Shown one piece after another: positions 31,808 through 40,672 of a DNA stretch of 64,000 nucleotides. The stretch covers positions 186,001-250,000 of the forward strand of contig NZ_JACHDR010000001.1 in NCBI RefSeq assembly GCF_014201135.1, given 5' to 3'. The notes under the pieces are model-generated. The model was not told the origin of the DNA, did not search any database, and was given only the letters and a program-made list of their open reading frames with translations. Each line of letters starts with the position of its first letter. The stretch's first letter is position 1. Position numbers and translations under genes: made by a program. This stretch comes from Neomicrococcus aestuarii (GTDB lineage Bacteria; Actinomycetota; Actinomycetes; Actinomycetales; Micrococcaceae).

Positions 31808-33064
31808 ATGTCTTCTTCATCCCGATTAGTTCAAGTACCAGGATTGGTGAACGCCCACTCGCACGCGTTCCACCGCGTTCTGCGTGGGCGAACTCATGAG
31901 CGTAGCGAAACCAGCGTCACTTACTCAACGGATAACTTCTGGACGTGGCGCACCCAAATGTACGCGGCGGCGTCGTATTTAAGCCCGGAAGCCTACGAGC
32001 AACTCGCAACCGCCGTTTTCGCCGAAATGGTGACGTGCGGGTGGACCGCGGTGGGGGAGTTCCACTACGTGCACCGTGGGCAGACCGCCGGGACGCTGAG
32101 CGAACCGCTTGCGATGGAACGCGCGCTCATCAACGCCGCGGTCGCTGCCGGAATTCGACTCACGCTCCTGGACACGTGCTACCTGCAAGGCGGACTGTCC
32201 GCGGCAGGTGAAGCGATTCCGCTCAACGAAGTGCAGTCGCGGTTCTCGGACGGCAGCGCTGAGGGGTGGCTGAAACGGTGGAATGCGCTTCACGACGTGA
32301 TAGCCGAGATCAACTCGCCGCTGGTGACTCTTGGGGCCGCCGTACACTCGGTGCGGGCAGTGCCGAAGATCGAACTTGAACGGATCGGTGCTGAACTGCC
32401 TGCCGGCACGGTGTTGCACGCGCACGTATCCGAGCAACCCGCCGAGAACGAAGCCTGCCTCGCGGCCTACGGCGTGACGCCTACCGAGCTGTTGTCCTTT
32501 TCTGGCCTGTTAGGGCCCAACTTCAGTGCCGTGCATGCAACGCACCTGACGCCCCATGACATTGAGCTACTCGGTTCGAGCGGCTCAACCATCGTCATGT
32601 GTCCTTCTACCGAAGCGGATCTTGCGGACGGAATTGGTCCTGCACGCGCGCTCGCGGATGCCGGAGCAACCATCGCTCTCGGAACGGATCAGCACGCGTC
32701 GATCGATCCGTATTTGGAGATGCGCGCCCTTGAACACGGGGAACGTTTGTCTACCGGTCAGCGGGGCCGATTCCAACCTGCCGAGCTTTTAGACGCTGCT
32801 GTTTCTGGTGGCGCACGGAGCCTTGGACTGGCTAGCCCTGCCACGGATTCCACCGACCTCGATGACTACCTCATGGTGGATTGCGAATCGATGCGCACGT
32901 TCGGATCGCGCGTCTCTCAGCTTCCACTGACGGCCACCGCCGCCGACGTGCAGCAAGTGGTTATCAACCAACGCGTGGTCGCGGAAAATGGTGTCCACGC
33001 CCAACTCGGTAGCGTTGAAGAACTCTACTGCGCCTTCATGGCCGAACACCCGGAGTTTCAATGA
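31808..33064 (+). CDS. hutF: Formimidoylglutamate deiminase, 418 aa
   Basis: Amidohydrolase-superfamily enzyme converting N-formimidoyl-L-glutamate to N-formyl-L-glutamate and ammonia. The N-terminus has the metal motif VPGLVNAHSHAFHRVLRGRT. HutF-type features are FWTWRTQMYAAASYLSPEAY, a metal His within VLHAHVSEQPAE near 200, HATHLTPHD near 240, and the conserved GTDQHASIDPYLEMRALEHGE near 295 (Asp ligand). It lies 2 nt after the M20 hydrolase and overlaps hutI by 4 nt. Its presence shows the two-step (formylglutamate) branch of the pathway rather than direct HutG cleavage. Confidence 0.93.
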   Translation: MSSSSRLVQVPGLVNAHSHAFHRVLRGRTHERSETSVTYSTDNFWTWRTQMYAAASYLSPEAYEQLATAVFAEMVTCGWTAVGEFHYVHRGQTAGTLSEPLAMERALINAAVAAGIRLTLLDTCYLQGGLSAAGEAIPLNEVQSRFSDGSAEGWLKRWNALHDVIAEINSPLVTLGAAVHSVRAVPKIELERIGAELPAGTVLHAHVSEQPAENEACLAAYGVTPTELLSFSGLLGPNFSAVHATHLTPHDIELLGSSGSTIVMCPSTEADLADGIGPARALADAGATIALGTDQHASIDPYLEMRALEHGERLSTGQRGRFQPAELLDAAVSGGARSLGLASPATDSTDLDDYLMVDCESMRTFGSRVSQLPLTATAADVQQVVINQRVVAENGVHAQLGSVEELYCAFMAEHPEFQ

Positions 33065-34281
33065 GCCTGCTCATCACCAACATCGCTGAACTACGCACCA
33101 TCGACTCCGAAGACACCGTTATACGCGATGCGGCCCTCGTTGTTGAGGGAGAACGAATTGCGTGGGTAGGCGCGGCCGCTGACGCACCGGCTGCCGACGA
33201 TATCGTTGACGCCGGAGGCAGAACCGTACTACCTGGCTGGGTGGATTCGCACTCGCACATGGTGTTCGCCGGGGACCGCTCGGCAGAATTCGAAGCGCGC
33301 ATGGCGGGGGAGAAGTACGCCGCCGGTGGCATTCGCGGCACCACCGAAGCCACCCGCGCGGTGGGCGATTACGATCTCACGCGTTTGTTGTTGGGCCGTT
33401 GTGCGGAAGCCGCTGCTGGCGGAACCACCACGCTGGAAACCAAGACCGGCTACGGCCTGACCGTGGATGAAGAAGCCCGCCACGCGCGCCTCGCCTCTAC
33501 CATCGCGGACACCGTCACCTACCTAGGAGCGCACGTGGTCCCCGCAGGATGGGACGCCGACGAGTACACGCGCCTCGTAACCGGCCCGATGCTTGATGCC
33601 GTTAGGCCGTACGTGGAATGGATCGATGTCTTCTGCGAAACCGGTGCGTTCAATCGCGAGCAATCATTAGCGGTGCTCGAAGCAGGCAAGGCAGCGGGAC
33701 TAGGTCTTCGCGTCCACGGAAATCAGCTGGGCGAAGGCCCCGGTGTCCGCCTTGCCGTGGAGCTCGGCGCCGCGAGCGTGGATCACGTCAACCACTTGAG
33801 CGCTCATGACTTTGCCGCGCTCGCAGATTCATGGAGCGGCTACTCTGTTTCGGACGCTTCAAACCCGACTTCTCCAGCCGCGTCCGTGCGGGGAACTGTC
33901 GCAACCGTTCTTCCGGCCTGCGACCTCTCCACTCGAGAACCGCTGGCTCCAGCACGGGAACTTTTGGACGCCGGGGTAGTGGTGGCCATTGCAAGTAACT
34001 GCAATCCCGGTACGAGCTTCACGTCATCGGTGAATTACTGCGTGACCACGGCTGTTTTGCAGATGCGTCTCACCGTGGCCGAAGCTCTTCGTGCGGCAAC
34101 GCATTCGGGCGCAATCGCACTCGGAGTCGAGCGCGAGACCGGCTCCATTGAAGTAGGAAAGTTCGCCGACCTGCATGTCCTCAACGCGCCCTCAGCGGTG
34201 CACTTGGCCTACCGGCCAGGCATGCCATTGACCTACCAAACGTGGAAGCGCGGGCAGATGGTCCACGGACCGCGTGCATAG
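33061..34281 (+). CDS. hutI: Imidazolonepropionase, 406 aa
   Basis: Opens the imidazolone ring to N-formimidoylglutamate. Amidohydrolase metal motif WVDSHSHMVFAGDRSAEFEARM near residue 60-80 (shown for its HxH), TLETKTGYGLTVDEE near 135, LRVHGNQLGEG near 220, DHVNHL near 240, and SNCNPGT near 310 (usual SDxNPG with the Asp replaced by Asn here as read: IASNCNPGTSF). Length fits the family. Last gene of the plus-strand hut operon, translationally coupled to hutF. Confidence 0.93.
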   Translation: MSLLITNIAELRTIDSEDTVIRDAALVVEGERIAWVGAAADAPAADDIVDAGGRTVLPGWVDSHSHMVFAGDRSAEFEARMAGEKYAAGGIRGTTEATRAVGDYDLTRLLLGRCAEAAAGGTTTLETKTGYGLTVDEEARHARLASTIADTVTYLGAHVVPAGWDADEYTRLVTGPMLDAVRPYVEWIDVFCETGAFNREQSLAVLEAGKAAGLGLRVHGNQLGEGPGVRLAVELGAASVDHVNHLSAHDFAALADSWSGYSVSDASNPTSPAASVRGTVATVLPACDLSTREPLAPARELLDAGVVVAIASNCNPGTSFTSSVNYCVTTAVLQMRLTVAEALRAATHSGAIALGVERETGSIEVGKFADLHVLNAPSAVHLAYRPGMPLTYQTWKRGQMVHGPRA

Positions 34282-34295
34282 GCGAGTCCCTGAAA

Positions 34296-34892
34296 TTAGG
34301 CCGAACGCTTAACGTTCACGCCCGCAGCACCGAACCCGCGCGCGAGTAGCTTGGCAGAATCTTCGGCGGACACGCCTGCTACGAGATCCTCAAGAACTGT
34401 CACAGCGTTGAACTTAGGCTCCGCGCTCGCGGCAAGATCGAACGCAGTGGCGCGCACGCAATGATCCGTAGCGATGCCCACAACGTCAATCTCGGTCACC
34501 CCAAAATCGGCGAGCACCACCGCTAGCGTCAGCGGATTACCGGGCTCCGTACCAGCGGGAACGGCCCACATAGCCGAGTAGCCGTCGTCGTACTGACCCT
34601 TGTGAAAATGGCGCAAAGGCACCTCCATAAGCCGCAGCGCCTTCTTCAATGGTTCTACCAATTCGGCGCCGGGAGTACCCGCAACGCAATGCACCGGCCA
34701 GCGCGTGAAATGCTCCCCGGGCTCAATATGCCAGTCCTGACTGGTAGCGATCACCGCGTACTCGTCAGCACGGTTCGCTAGGAAATCGGCGATCCCACCC
34801 GCTGCCGCATTTCCACCGGTTACGCCCAACGCGCCGCCTTCGACGAAGTCATTCTGGACATCCACAATCACAAGTGCCTTAGTTGCCGTCAT
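34296..34892 (-). CDS. pncA: Nicotinamidase / isochorismatase-family amidohydrolase, 198 aa
   Basis: Hydrolyses nicotinamide to nicotinate for NAD salvage (pyrazinamidase in mycobacteria). Catalytic features: Asp in IVDVQNDFVEGGALG (N-terminus), metal-binding DWH in TSQDWHIEPGEHF, Lys in FHKGQYDDGYSA, and the nucleophile Cys in GIATDHCVRATA. The ATG at 34892 has AGGA 8 nt upstream; an in-frame start 30 nt earlier does not. It converges with hutI 14 bp away and is divergent from tpx across a 56-bp gap. Confidence 0.92.
   Translation of the reverse strand: MTATKALVIVDVQNDFVEGGALGVTGGNAAAGGIADFLANRADEYAVIATSQDWHIEPGEHFTRWPVHCVAGTPGAELVEPLKKALRLMEVPLRHFHKGQYDDGYSAMWAVPAGTEPGNPLTLAVVLADFGVTEIDVVGIATDHCVRATAFDLAASAEPKFNAVTVLEDLVAGVSAEDSAKLLARGFGAAGVNVKRSA
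34573..34593 (+). repeat. Dispersed motif copy (weak), in pncA
   Basis: Reads AGTAGC-CGTCGTCGTAC, which lacks the leading G of the core 12-mer. It encodes QYDDG on the minus strand. Confidence 0.25.
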
Positions 34893-34948
34893 TTCATCAT
34901 CCTGCCACTTCTCAGCGCGCACGTCAGGAGTCGTGGTAGTAAAGAGGT

Positions 34949-35446
34949 ATGGCTACAGTTAAATTCCGCGGAACACCCGCAAACACCGTTGGCGACCTCC
35001 CTACCGTTGGCGAGAACTCACCCACCTTTGAACTAACCGGCGCCGACCTCGGCACCATCTCCTCCGAAGACCTCCGCGGCAAGCGCGTGGTTCTCAACAT
35101 CTTCCCGTCCATCGACACCGGCGTCTGCGCCGCCTCGGTGCGTAAGTTCAACGAGATCGCCGCTGGCCTCGAGAACACCACCGTGGTCACCGTCTCCGAA
35201 GACCTTCCCTTCGCTTTGGGCCGCTTCTGTGGTGCTGAAGGTATTGAGAACGTTGTGCCTACGTCCTCGTTCCGCTCGTCGTTCGGTGAAGACTTCGGTG
35301 TGACGCTCGTGGACACCGCAATGGAGGGACTCTTGTCCCGCTCCGTCGTGGTCCTTGATGAAGACGGCAAGGTCATTCACTCTGAGCTGGTTCCCCAGAT
35401 TTCCTCAGAACCTGATTACGACGCCGCCCTCGCAGCTCTGAGCTAA
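34949..35446 (+). CDS. tpx: Thiol peroxidase, 165 aa
   Basis: Atypical two-cysteine peroxiredoxin that reduces peroxides with thioredoxin. The peroxidatic cysteine is Cys60 in [15 protein letters not shown] and the resolving cysteine is Cys94 in GRFCGAEG, the same spacing as in E. coli Tpx. Thioredoxin-fold start ([11 protein letters not shown]) and usual length. Cytoplasmic. A separate transcription unit, divergent from pncA. Confidence 0.95.
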   Translation: MATVKFRGTPANTVGDLPTVGENSPTFELTGADLGTISSEDLRGKRVVLNIFPSIDTGVCAASVRKFNEIAAGLENTTVVTVSEDLPFALGRFCGAEGIENVVPTSSFRSSFGEDFGVTLVDTAMEGLLSRSVVVLDEDGKVIHSELVPQISSEPDYDAALAALS

Positions 35447-35472
35447 GTCCTGCGTTGCGTTTGACTGACCCC

Positions 35473-36300
35473 ATGCATCCACGTGTTTCTTCCGAGGATG
35501 TGTGGGGTTTGTCGTCTCTTGCAGGGCCCTCCTCGGAGGGTTCTTCGCGGGCACTGCTAAGGCGAGTACTGATCTGGGAAATTCTGATTGTCCTGGCGCT
35601 CTCGCTGGGCAAATCCGGCGTGTATGCCGTCGTGAATCTTCTTGATAAAGCCACACGGGCGCCGTTGGGCTCTCAGACCACGTCGCTGAATAATTCTTTG
35701 AACAGCCGCGAGATCTTTGATCTGACCTACCAGATCTTAGATATCTTCTTCACCCTGGTGCCTGTGGTGCTGGTGCTGTTCTTGCTGTTTATGTCCCTGA
35801 GAGTGTCGCCGTTCCGCTTGCTGGGGTTCGATTTTGCACACTGGAAGCTTGACTTGTTGTGGGGCTTCTTGTTATTTCTGACGATGGGGTTGGGAACTCT
35901 TGGCGTCTATGCCGCCGGACGGGCATTGGGTGTTACCACCGCGATTGTCCCTTCTGCTTTGGACGAGTATTGGTGGACCGTTCCGGTTCTCTTGCTCTCC
36001 GCTGGTCGTCATGCGGTACTTGAAGAAGTGGTGATTGTTGGCTGGTTCTTTGACCGGCTGCGCCGTTTGGCGTGGGGGCCCGTAGCCGTCATTCTGGTGA
36101 GCGCGCTGGTTCGCGGTTCCTACCACCTATACCAAGGGATAGGGCCGTTCGTTGGCAACTTCGCGATGGGGCTGGTGTTTGGCGCGTTCTACCTGAAGTA
36201 CCGCCGCGTGATGCCGCTCGTCTATGCGCACTTCTTGCTCGATGCCGTCGGGTTCGTCGGCTTCGCACTGCTTGGCCCGGCGATCGGGTTTGGGACGTAG
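35473..36300 (+). CDS. CPBP-family intramembrane protease-like protein, 275 aa
   Basis: Multi-pass membrane protein of the CPBP (Abi/CAAX-protease) family with about six to seven hydrophobic segments. The motifs are HAVLEEVVIVGWFF (motif 1, EE), RGSYHLYQG (motif 2 His) and YAHFLLDAVG (motif 3, HxxxD). The usual motif 1 is EExxxR; here Val and Gly follow the Glu pair and no Arg is present at the expected place, so protease activity is uncertain. Two starts are possible (TTG at 35455, ATG at 35473), neither with a clear ribosome site. It follows tpx on the same strand. Confidence 0.78.
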   Translation: MHPRVSSEDVWGLSSLAGPSSEGSSRALLRRVLIWEILIVLALSLGKSGVYAVVNLLDKATRAPLGSQTTSLNNSLNSREIFDLTYQILDIFFTLVPVVLVLFLLFMSLRVSPFRLLGFDFAHWKLDLLWGFLLFLTMGLGTLGVYAAGRALGVTTAIVPSALDEYWWTVPVLLLSAGRHAVLEEVVIVGWFFDRLRRLAWGPVAVILVSALVRGSYHLYQGIGPFVGNFAMGLVFGAFYLKYRRVMPLVYAHFLLDAVGFVGFALLGPAIGFGT

Positions 36301-36371
36301 ACCTGGGTCTCGCGGGGTATGTGATTGTTCGGTGATGGCTCCGTGGGACAAAGACGGCCCACCCTAACTGG

Positions 36372-37094
36372 CTATTTGCCCAAGCTAGCCCTAAATCTGC
36401 GAAGAGATCCTACGATCCGCGTCGGGCGGTGCCACCATTTCTTGCCGACGATTGATCCTAGATGATGATTGGTAATTCGAAGTTCTTCCATCCGCATCCG
36501 TTGGAATTCGGGTGAACCGCTTGTAATGCTCATATCTGTCTCGAATTTGGTATTTCGAAGAACTGCGTTGGGACGACTTTGGGAGAGGAATAGCCAATCG
36601 TCGCCGCCCCAAATCTTCATGGGGTCAGGAACGGGAACGTATGCATTTCGTCGCATTGCCATGAATGTGCCAAAACCAATCGCCACATGCTCATACGTCG
36701 CCAAACGGTGCGTTATCTTAGCCGTCGACTTCTGATTGATGATGGAACCGTCGATTCCGATCATCCCATATAGGCCTCTGTCTAAGATCTTGGCGCAGTA
36801 GTCGAAAATTTCGTCATCAAAGCGAACATCGTCGTTGACAATAGCAAGGTACTTTCCTTGCGCTTCTCTTGCGCCCAAGTTCCAGGCGGGGTTCACGAAA
36901 ATGTTCTCGTCCTGTTGTAAGACGCGTACTTTGGGCGACTCCCAGAACAATGGCGTCGATGAGTTGTTAATAACTAGAATCTCAAGAACTAGTGGATGCT
37001 TAGCGCACTGATTCACTATCGCGCGCAGATCTCCAGAGCGTTGCAAAGTCGGGATAATGACAGAAAAGACTTCTAAGCCCACGCTATTATTCAC
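36372..37094 (-). CDS. Family 2-like glycosyltransferase, paralogue of the one at 23.2 kb, 240 aa
   Basis: GT-A glycosyltransferase with FSVIIPTLQRS at the N-terminus, IVNDDV (DXD-like) near 95 and IWGGDDWLFL near 170. It shares long blocks with the gene at 23209-23907 (ENIFVNPAWNLGAREA, NTKFET, SGSPEF), so the two arose by duplication or came from the same source. It stands alone between unrelated genes and is A/T-richer than its neighbours. It is convergent with the CPBP gene 71 bp away. Acceptor and donor are unknown. Confidence 0.8.
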   Translation of the reverse strand: MNNSVGLEVFSVIIPTLQRSGDLRAIVNQCAKHPLVLEILVINNSSTPLFWESPKVRVLQQDENIFVNPAWNLGAREAQGKYLAIVNDDVRFDDEIFDYCAKILDRGLYGMIGIDGSIINQKSTAKITHRLATYEHVAIGFGTFMAMRRNAYVPVPDPMKIWGGDDWLFLSQSRPNAVLRNTKFETDMSITSGSPEFQRMRMEELRITNHHLGSIVGKKWWHRPTRIVGSLRRFRASLGK

Positions 37095-37188
37095 ATTTGG
37101 ATTCTATTTATGGATACTTCAGGAAGAGCTTTTGTGACAGAAAACCGTCCCACAAATGACATCGTGAAGTACTTGGGACCGTGGCCCA

Positions 37189-37830
37189 CTAAAGCGTGAC
37201 CGTACCCTTAGGCGTCTCAAACTCCACGGACAGAATGCCCGGAGCGCCGGAAGGCGCCACAAACTCCACGGTGACTTCTTCCACCACATCGTCGGCCGGC
37301 AAATCAAGCCATTCGCGTACGCGCGAAGCGGAGCCTGCAATGGTGATGCGGTCGATGCTGCCCACGGCTTCGAGCGCCCCAGACGGGTGCAGCTCCTTGG
37401 TGCTTTCGTCCCAACGGAGAAGGTAAGGAACCTGCGGATCAGCGATCACGTCATTGATGCCGATCTGCTGCCACAAGAGTTCACGGCCGTCAGGGAAGCG
37501 ACGGTTGCCGGGGACGGAGCCGCGGCCGAGGCGTTCCTCGAAAGGTGCCAAATCATCGACGGCGATGACCCAGCTCATCCATCCGCCGCCCATTTCGGAG
37601 CGAGCGCGAACGGCCTGACCGAAAGGCGCCTTCAAAGAAGACGGGTGGTCCAAGACCTCAACGACTTCGAGGTACTGGCTGTTCTTCAACGGGAAGATCA
37701 CATTGCGCGTGCCGAATCGCGGGTGAACACCGCCTTTGACGAACTCGAGTCCTAGCGCCTCGGAAATCCGGTTGGCGGTCTTCTCAAGTCCGTCAGGGCC
37801 ACATGCATAGGAAACGTGATCAAGTCTCAT
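37189..37830 (-). CDS. VOC/glyoxalase-like domain protein, 213 aa
   Basis: Contains the N-terminal pattern MRLDHVSYACGPDGLEKTAN typical of glyoxalase-like (VOC superfamily) proteins of unknown function, followed by HPRFGTRNVIFPLKN and YLEVVEVLDHP. A His and Glu at these positions could bind metal. The start at 37830 places DHVSYA at the usual distance; a start 33 nt earlier has a poor context. Cytoplasmic. It is divergent from the SAM-IV/metY unit. Substrate unknown. Confidence 0.8.
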   Translation of the reverse strand: MRLDHVSYACGPDGLEKTANRISEALGLEFVKGGVHPRFGTRNVIFPLKNSQYLEVVEVLDHPSSLKAPFGQAVRARSEMGGGWMSWVIAVDDLAPFEERLGRGSVPGNRRFPDGRELLWQQIGINDVIADPQVPYLLRWDESTKELHPSGALEAVGSIDRITIAGSASRVREWLDLPADDVVEEVTVEFVAPSGAPGILSVEFETPKGTVTL

Positions 37831-37993
37831 TGCTCCATCTTGGCACTTACAGAATTGAGGCACGAATTAGGGTGGCCTAAGTTACATCGTGATGTGAAGT
37901 GACGAAAGATTGGAGGCCCAAAATTCGTTGAGCAGTATGAAGCAATATTGGCTCTGGCTTGAAAAGCCTCGATCCACCAGTGAAAATGAACTA

Positions 37994-38106
37994 GGTCATG
38001 AGTGCCAGCAGATAGCCCCGGCTTGCTGGCCGGCAACCCTCCAACCGCGGTGGGGTGCCCCGGGTGAAGACCAGGCCCTGCACGAAGTGTGCAGGACAAA
38101 CGCGGT
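37994..38106 (+). ncRNA. SAM-IV riboswitch upstream of metYX
   Basis: The leader contains the conserved SAM-IV blocks GGTCATGAGTGCCAGC, CCCCGGCTTGCTGGCCGG, CAACCCTCC, AACCGCGGTGGGGTGCCCC and GGGTGAAGACC, in order. They are followed by a hairpin (CCTGCAC...GTGCAGG, about 38077-38095) and ACGCGG, which can pair with the CCGCGG loop as the SAM-IV pseudoknot. The class binds S-adenosylmethionine and shuts off methionine synthesis genes. The aptamer ends about 45 nt before the metY start, so the mechanism is probably access to the GAGGAG ribosome site at 38139-38144. Confidence 0.92.
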
Positions 38107-38150
38107 GCAACCATTCATGGGAGCACCCTCAGATTTTTGAGGAGATGGAC

Positions 38151-39515
38151 ATGTCCCAGCAATGGAACTTCGAAACGCTTCAGATTCACGCAGGTCAGAC
38201 GCCCGATCCCAGCACGGGTGCTCGCGCGCTCCCTATTTACCTTTCCACGTCCTTTCAGTTTCCGAGCGCCTCAACGGCGGCCGCCCGGTTTGCACTGCAG
38301 GATCTTGGACCTATCTACACGCGCATTGGCAATCCCACGCAGGACGTGGTGGAGCAGCGCATCGCAGCCCTTGAAGGTGGAGTCGGCGCGCTCTTGCTGG
38401 CGTCCGGTCAAGCAGCCACAACCTTCTCCATCCTGAACTTGGCTGAAGTTGGCGATCACCTCGTTGCGAGCCCGTCTCTCTACGGTGGAACGCAGAACCT
38501 CTTCAAGCATTCGCTCAAGAAGCTTGGCATCGAGGTCACCTTCGTTGAGAACCCGGATGACATCGAATCGTGGAAGCAAGCCGTCAAGCCCAACACCAAG
38601 GCCTTCTTCGCCGAGACCGTCTCCAACCCTCGCCAGGATGTTCTGGACATCCAGAAGGTCGCTGACGTTGCTCACGAAGCTGGCGTCCCGCTGATCGTTG
38701 ACAACACGCTGGCCACACCATTCCTCATCCGTCCTATCGAGCACGGCGCGGACATTGTGGTGCACAGTGCAACCAAGTACTTGGGTGGGCACGGAACCGT
38801 TATTGGTGGCGTCATTGTGGACTCCGGCAACTTCGATTTCGGCAAGGATCCAGAGAAGTATCCGGGATTCAACACCCCTGACGAGTCCTACAACGGCTTG
38901 GTTTTCGCGAGAGACTTGGGCGTCAACGGTGCCCTTGGCGCCAATCTCGCTTACATCCTGAAGGCACGCGTCCAGTTGCTGCGTGACCTCGGCTCCTCGC
39001 TGAGCCCTTTCAACGCCTTCATCATTGAGCAGGGCTTGGAAACGCTGAGCCTGCGCATGGAACGCCACGTTTCGAACGCGCAGCAGGTCGCAGAATTCCT
39101 TGAAAGCCACGAACAGGTAGAAAGCGTCCAGTACGTAGGTCTACCCTCGAGCCCGTGGCACGAGCTTGGAAAGAAGTATGCGCCGAAGGGCTCGGGCGCC
39201 ATCGTGGCGTTCAACATCAAGGGTGGCAAGGACGCAGGCCAGCTCTTCGTTGATTCGCTGGAACTGCACTCCCACGTGGCGAACCTCGGCGACGTTCGAT
39301 CGCTCGTGGTTCACCCCGCTTCCACCACGCACTCCCAGCTCACCGAGGAAGAGCAGCTACAGGCTGGCGTGCACCCGGGATTGGTTCGCTTGTCAGTGGG
39401 AATCGAGAACATCACTGACATCATCAATGACCTCAAGCTCGGCTTCGAGCGCGTCCTGAAGGGTCGCGATCAGGGGATTCAGACAGGCCCAGTGGTTGCA
39501 GGGGAGAGCGCGTGA
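38151..39515 (+). CDS. metY: O-acetylhomoserine sulfhydrylase (aminocarboxypropyltransferase), 454 aa
   Basis: PLP enzyme of the Cys/Met metabolism family that makes homocysteine from O-acetylhomoserine and sulfide. Motifs: [13 protein letters not shown] at the N-terminus, [22 protein letters not shown] near 62, [40 protein letters not shown] near 190, and the PLP lysine in [18 protein letters not shown] near 210. The ATG at 38151 has GAGGAG with 6-nt spacing. It is under the SAM-IV riboswitch and overlaps metX by 4 nt. Confidence 0.95.
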   Translation: MSQQWNFETLQIHAGQTPDPSTGARALPIYLSTSFQFPSASTAAARFALQDLGPIYTRIGNPTQDVVEQRIAALEGGVGALLLASGQAATTFSILNLAEVGDHLVASPSLYGGTQNLFKHSLKKLGIEVTFVENPDDIESWKQAVKPNTKAFFAETVSNPRQDVLDIQKVADVAHEAGVPLIVDNTLATPFLIRPIEHGADIVVHSATKYLGGHGTVIGGVIVDSGNFDFGKDPEKYPGFNTPDESYNGLVFARDLGVNGALGANLAYILKARVQLLRDLGSSLSPFNAFIIEQGLETLSLRMERHVSNAQQVAEFLESHEQVESVQYVGLPSSPWHELGKKYAPKGSGAIVAFNIKGGKDAGQLFVDSLELHSHVANLGDVRSLVVHPASTTHSQLTEEEQLQAGVHPGLVRLSVGIENITDIINDLKLGFERVLKGRDQGIQTGPVVAGESA

Positions 39516-40672
39516 CCTTGACGATTAGAGAGATCGACTCGCAAGAGCAGCCCACCCCCGACGGTCACCTCCAATTCGTCGAGGTGGGGGATTACACCTT
39601 CGAAACCGGTGGTTACCTGCCGAACGTCAAGCTTGCGTTCGAGACGTGGGGAACGCTGAATGCGGACGCGTCCAATGCGGTGCTGTTGCTTCACGCGCTC
39701 ACGGGTGACACCCACGTTGCACGCGGCGAGTCGGCTGAACCCGGATGGTGGGATCAGCTCGTAGGCCCTGGCGGGATTGTTGATACCGACCATTACTTTG
39801 TGGTGGCTCCCAACATGATCGGTTCTTGCTACGGATCCACCGGTCCGGCCTCGATCGCTCCGGACGGTCGACCGTGGGGGAGTCGCTTCCCCTTCACCAC
39901 CATTCGCGACTCAGTGAATCTCGAGCTGCGTTTGGCCGAGAAGCTGGGAATCACCAGGTTCCACGCTGTTCTGGGTGGTTCGATGGGTGGCGCGCGAGCT
40001 CTTGAATGGGCTGTCACGGCGCCGGAAAAAGTAAACCACTGCGTCGTCGTTGCGGCATGCGCGAAGTCCACCGCCGAGCAGATCGCTTTCGCTCAGGCTC
40101 AGACGGCCGCGATTCGTTTGGATCCGCAGTACCGTTCCGGGGATTATTACGACGCCGCCAGCTCGCCTTCCGCGGGTCTCGGCATTGCCCGGCGGATTGC
40201 GCACGTGACGTACCGTTCGGAGATGGAGCTTGAGGCGCGCTTTAGCCGTCAGAACCAGCATGAGGAAAACCCGTTCGACGGCGAAACCCTCGCGCACACG
40301 CGGGGTCGTTACGCCGTGGAAAGCTACCTGGACCACCAGGCCAACAAGTTAGTGGATCGCTTCGACGCAAACTCGTATGTGGTATTGACGGAAGCGCTCA
40401 TGAGTCATGACGTTGGACGCTCGCGCGGCGGGGTCGAAGCGGCCCTGACTAGCGCCGATAACGTTCACTTTATGGTGGCTGCTGTGAACTCGGATCGGCT
40501 CTACTGGCCGGCTCAATCGGATGAAATCGTTAACCACGTTTCACACGGCGATGGAGTATTTATTATTGACTCCCCAATCGGGCATGATGGGTTCTTAACG
40601 GATATCCATCAACTCGGGCCGGTGCTCAATGAACAGGTTTTCAGCGCCAGCAAGGCGCCGCAGGGCAACTGA
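39512..40672 (+). CDS. metX: Homoserine O-acetyltransferase, 386 aa
   Basis: Alpha/beta hydrolase-fold enzyme that acetylates homoserine from acetyl-CoA, feeding metY. Features: VLLLHALTGDTHVARG near 65, GGSMGGARALEW with the nucleophile Ser near residue 155, NSDRLYWPAQSDEIV with the Asp region near 330, and GHDGFLTD with the catalytic His near 360. The GTG start overlaps the metY stop (GTGA). Both genes together form the direct sulfhydrylation route to homocysteine. Confidence 0.95.
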   Translation: MTLTIREIDSQEQPTPDGHLQFVEVGDYTFETGGYLPNVKLAFETWGTLNADASNAVLLLHALTGDTHVARGESAEPGWWDQLVGPGGIVDTDHYFVVAPNMIGSCYGSTGPASIAPDGRPWGSRFPFTTIRDSVNLELRLAEKLGITRFHAVLGGSMGGARALEWAVTAPEKVNHCVVVAACAKSTAEQIAFAQAQTAAIRLDPQYRSGDYYDAASSPSAGLGIARRIAHVTYRSEMELEARFSRQNQHEENPFDGETLAHTRGRYAVESYLDHQANKLVDRFDANSYVVLTEALMSHDVGRSRGGVEAALTSADNVHFMVAAVNSDRLYWPAQSDEIVNHVSHGDGVFIIDSPIGHDGFLTDIHQLGPVLNEQVFSASKAPQGN

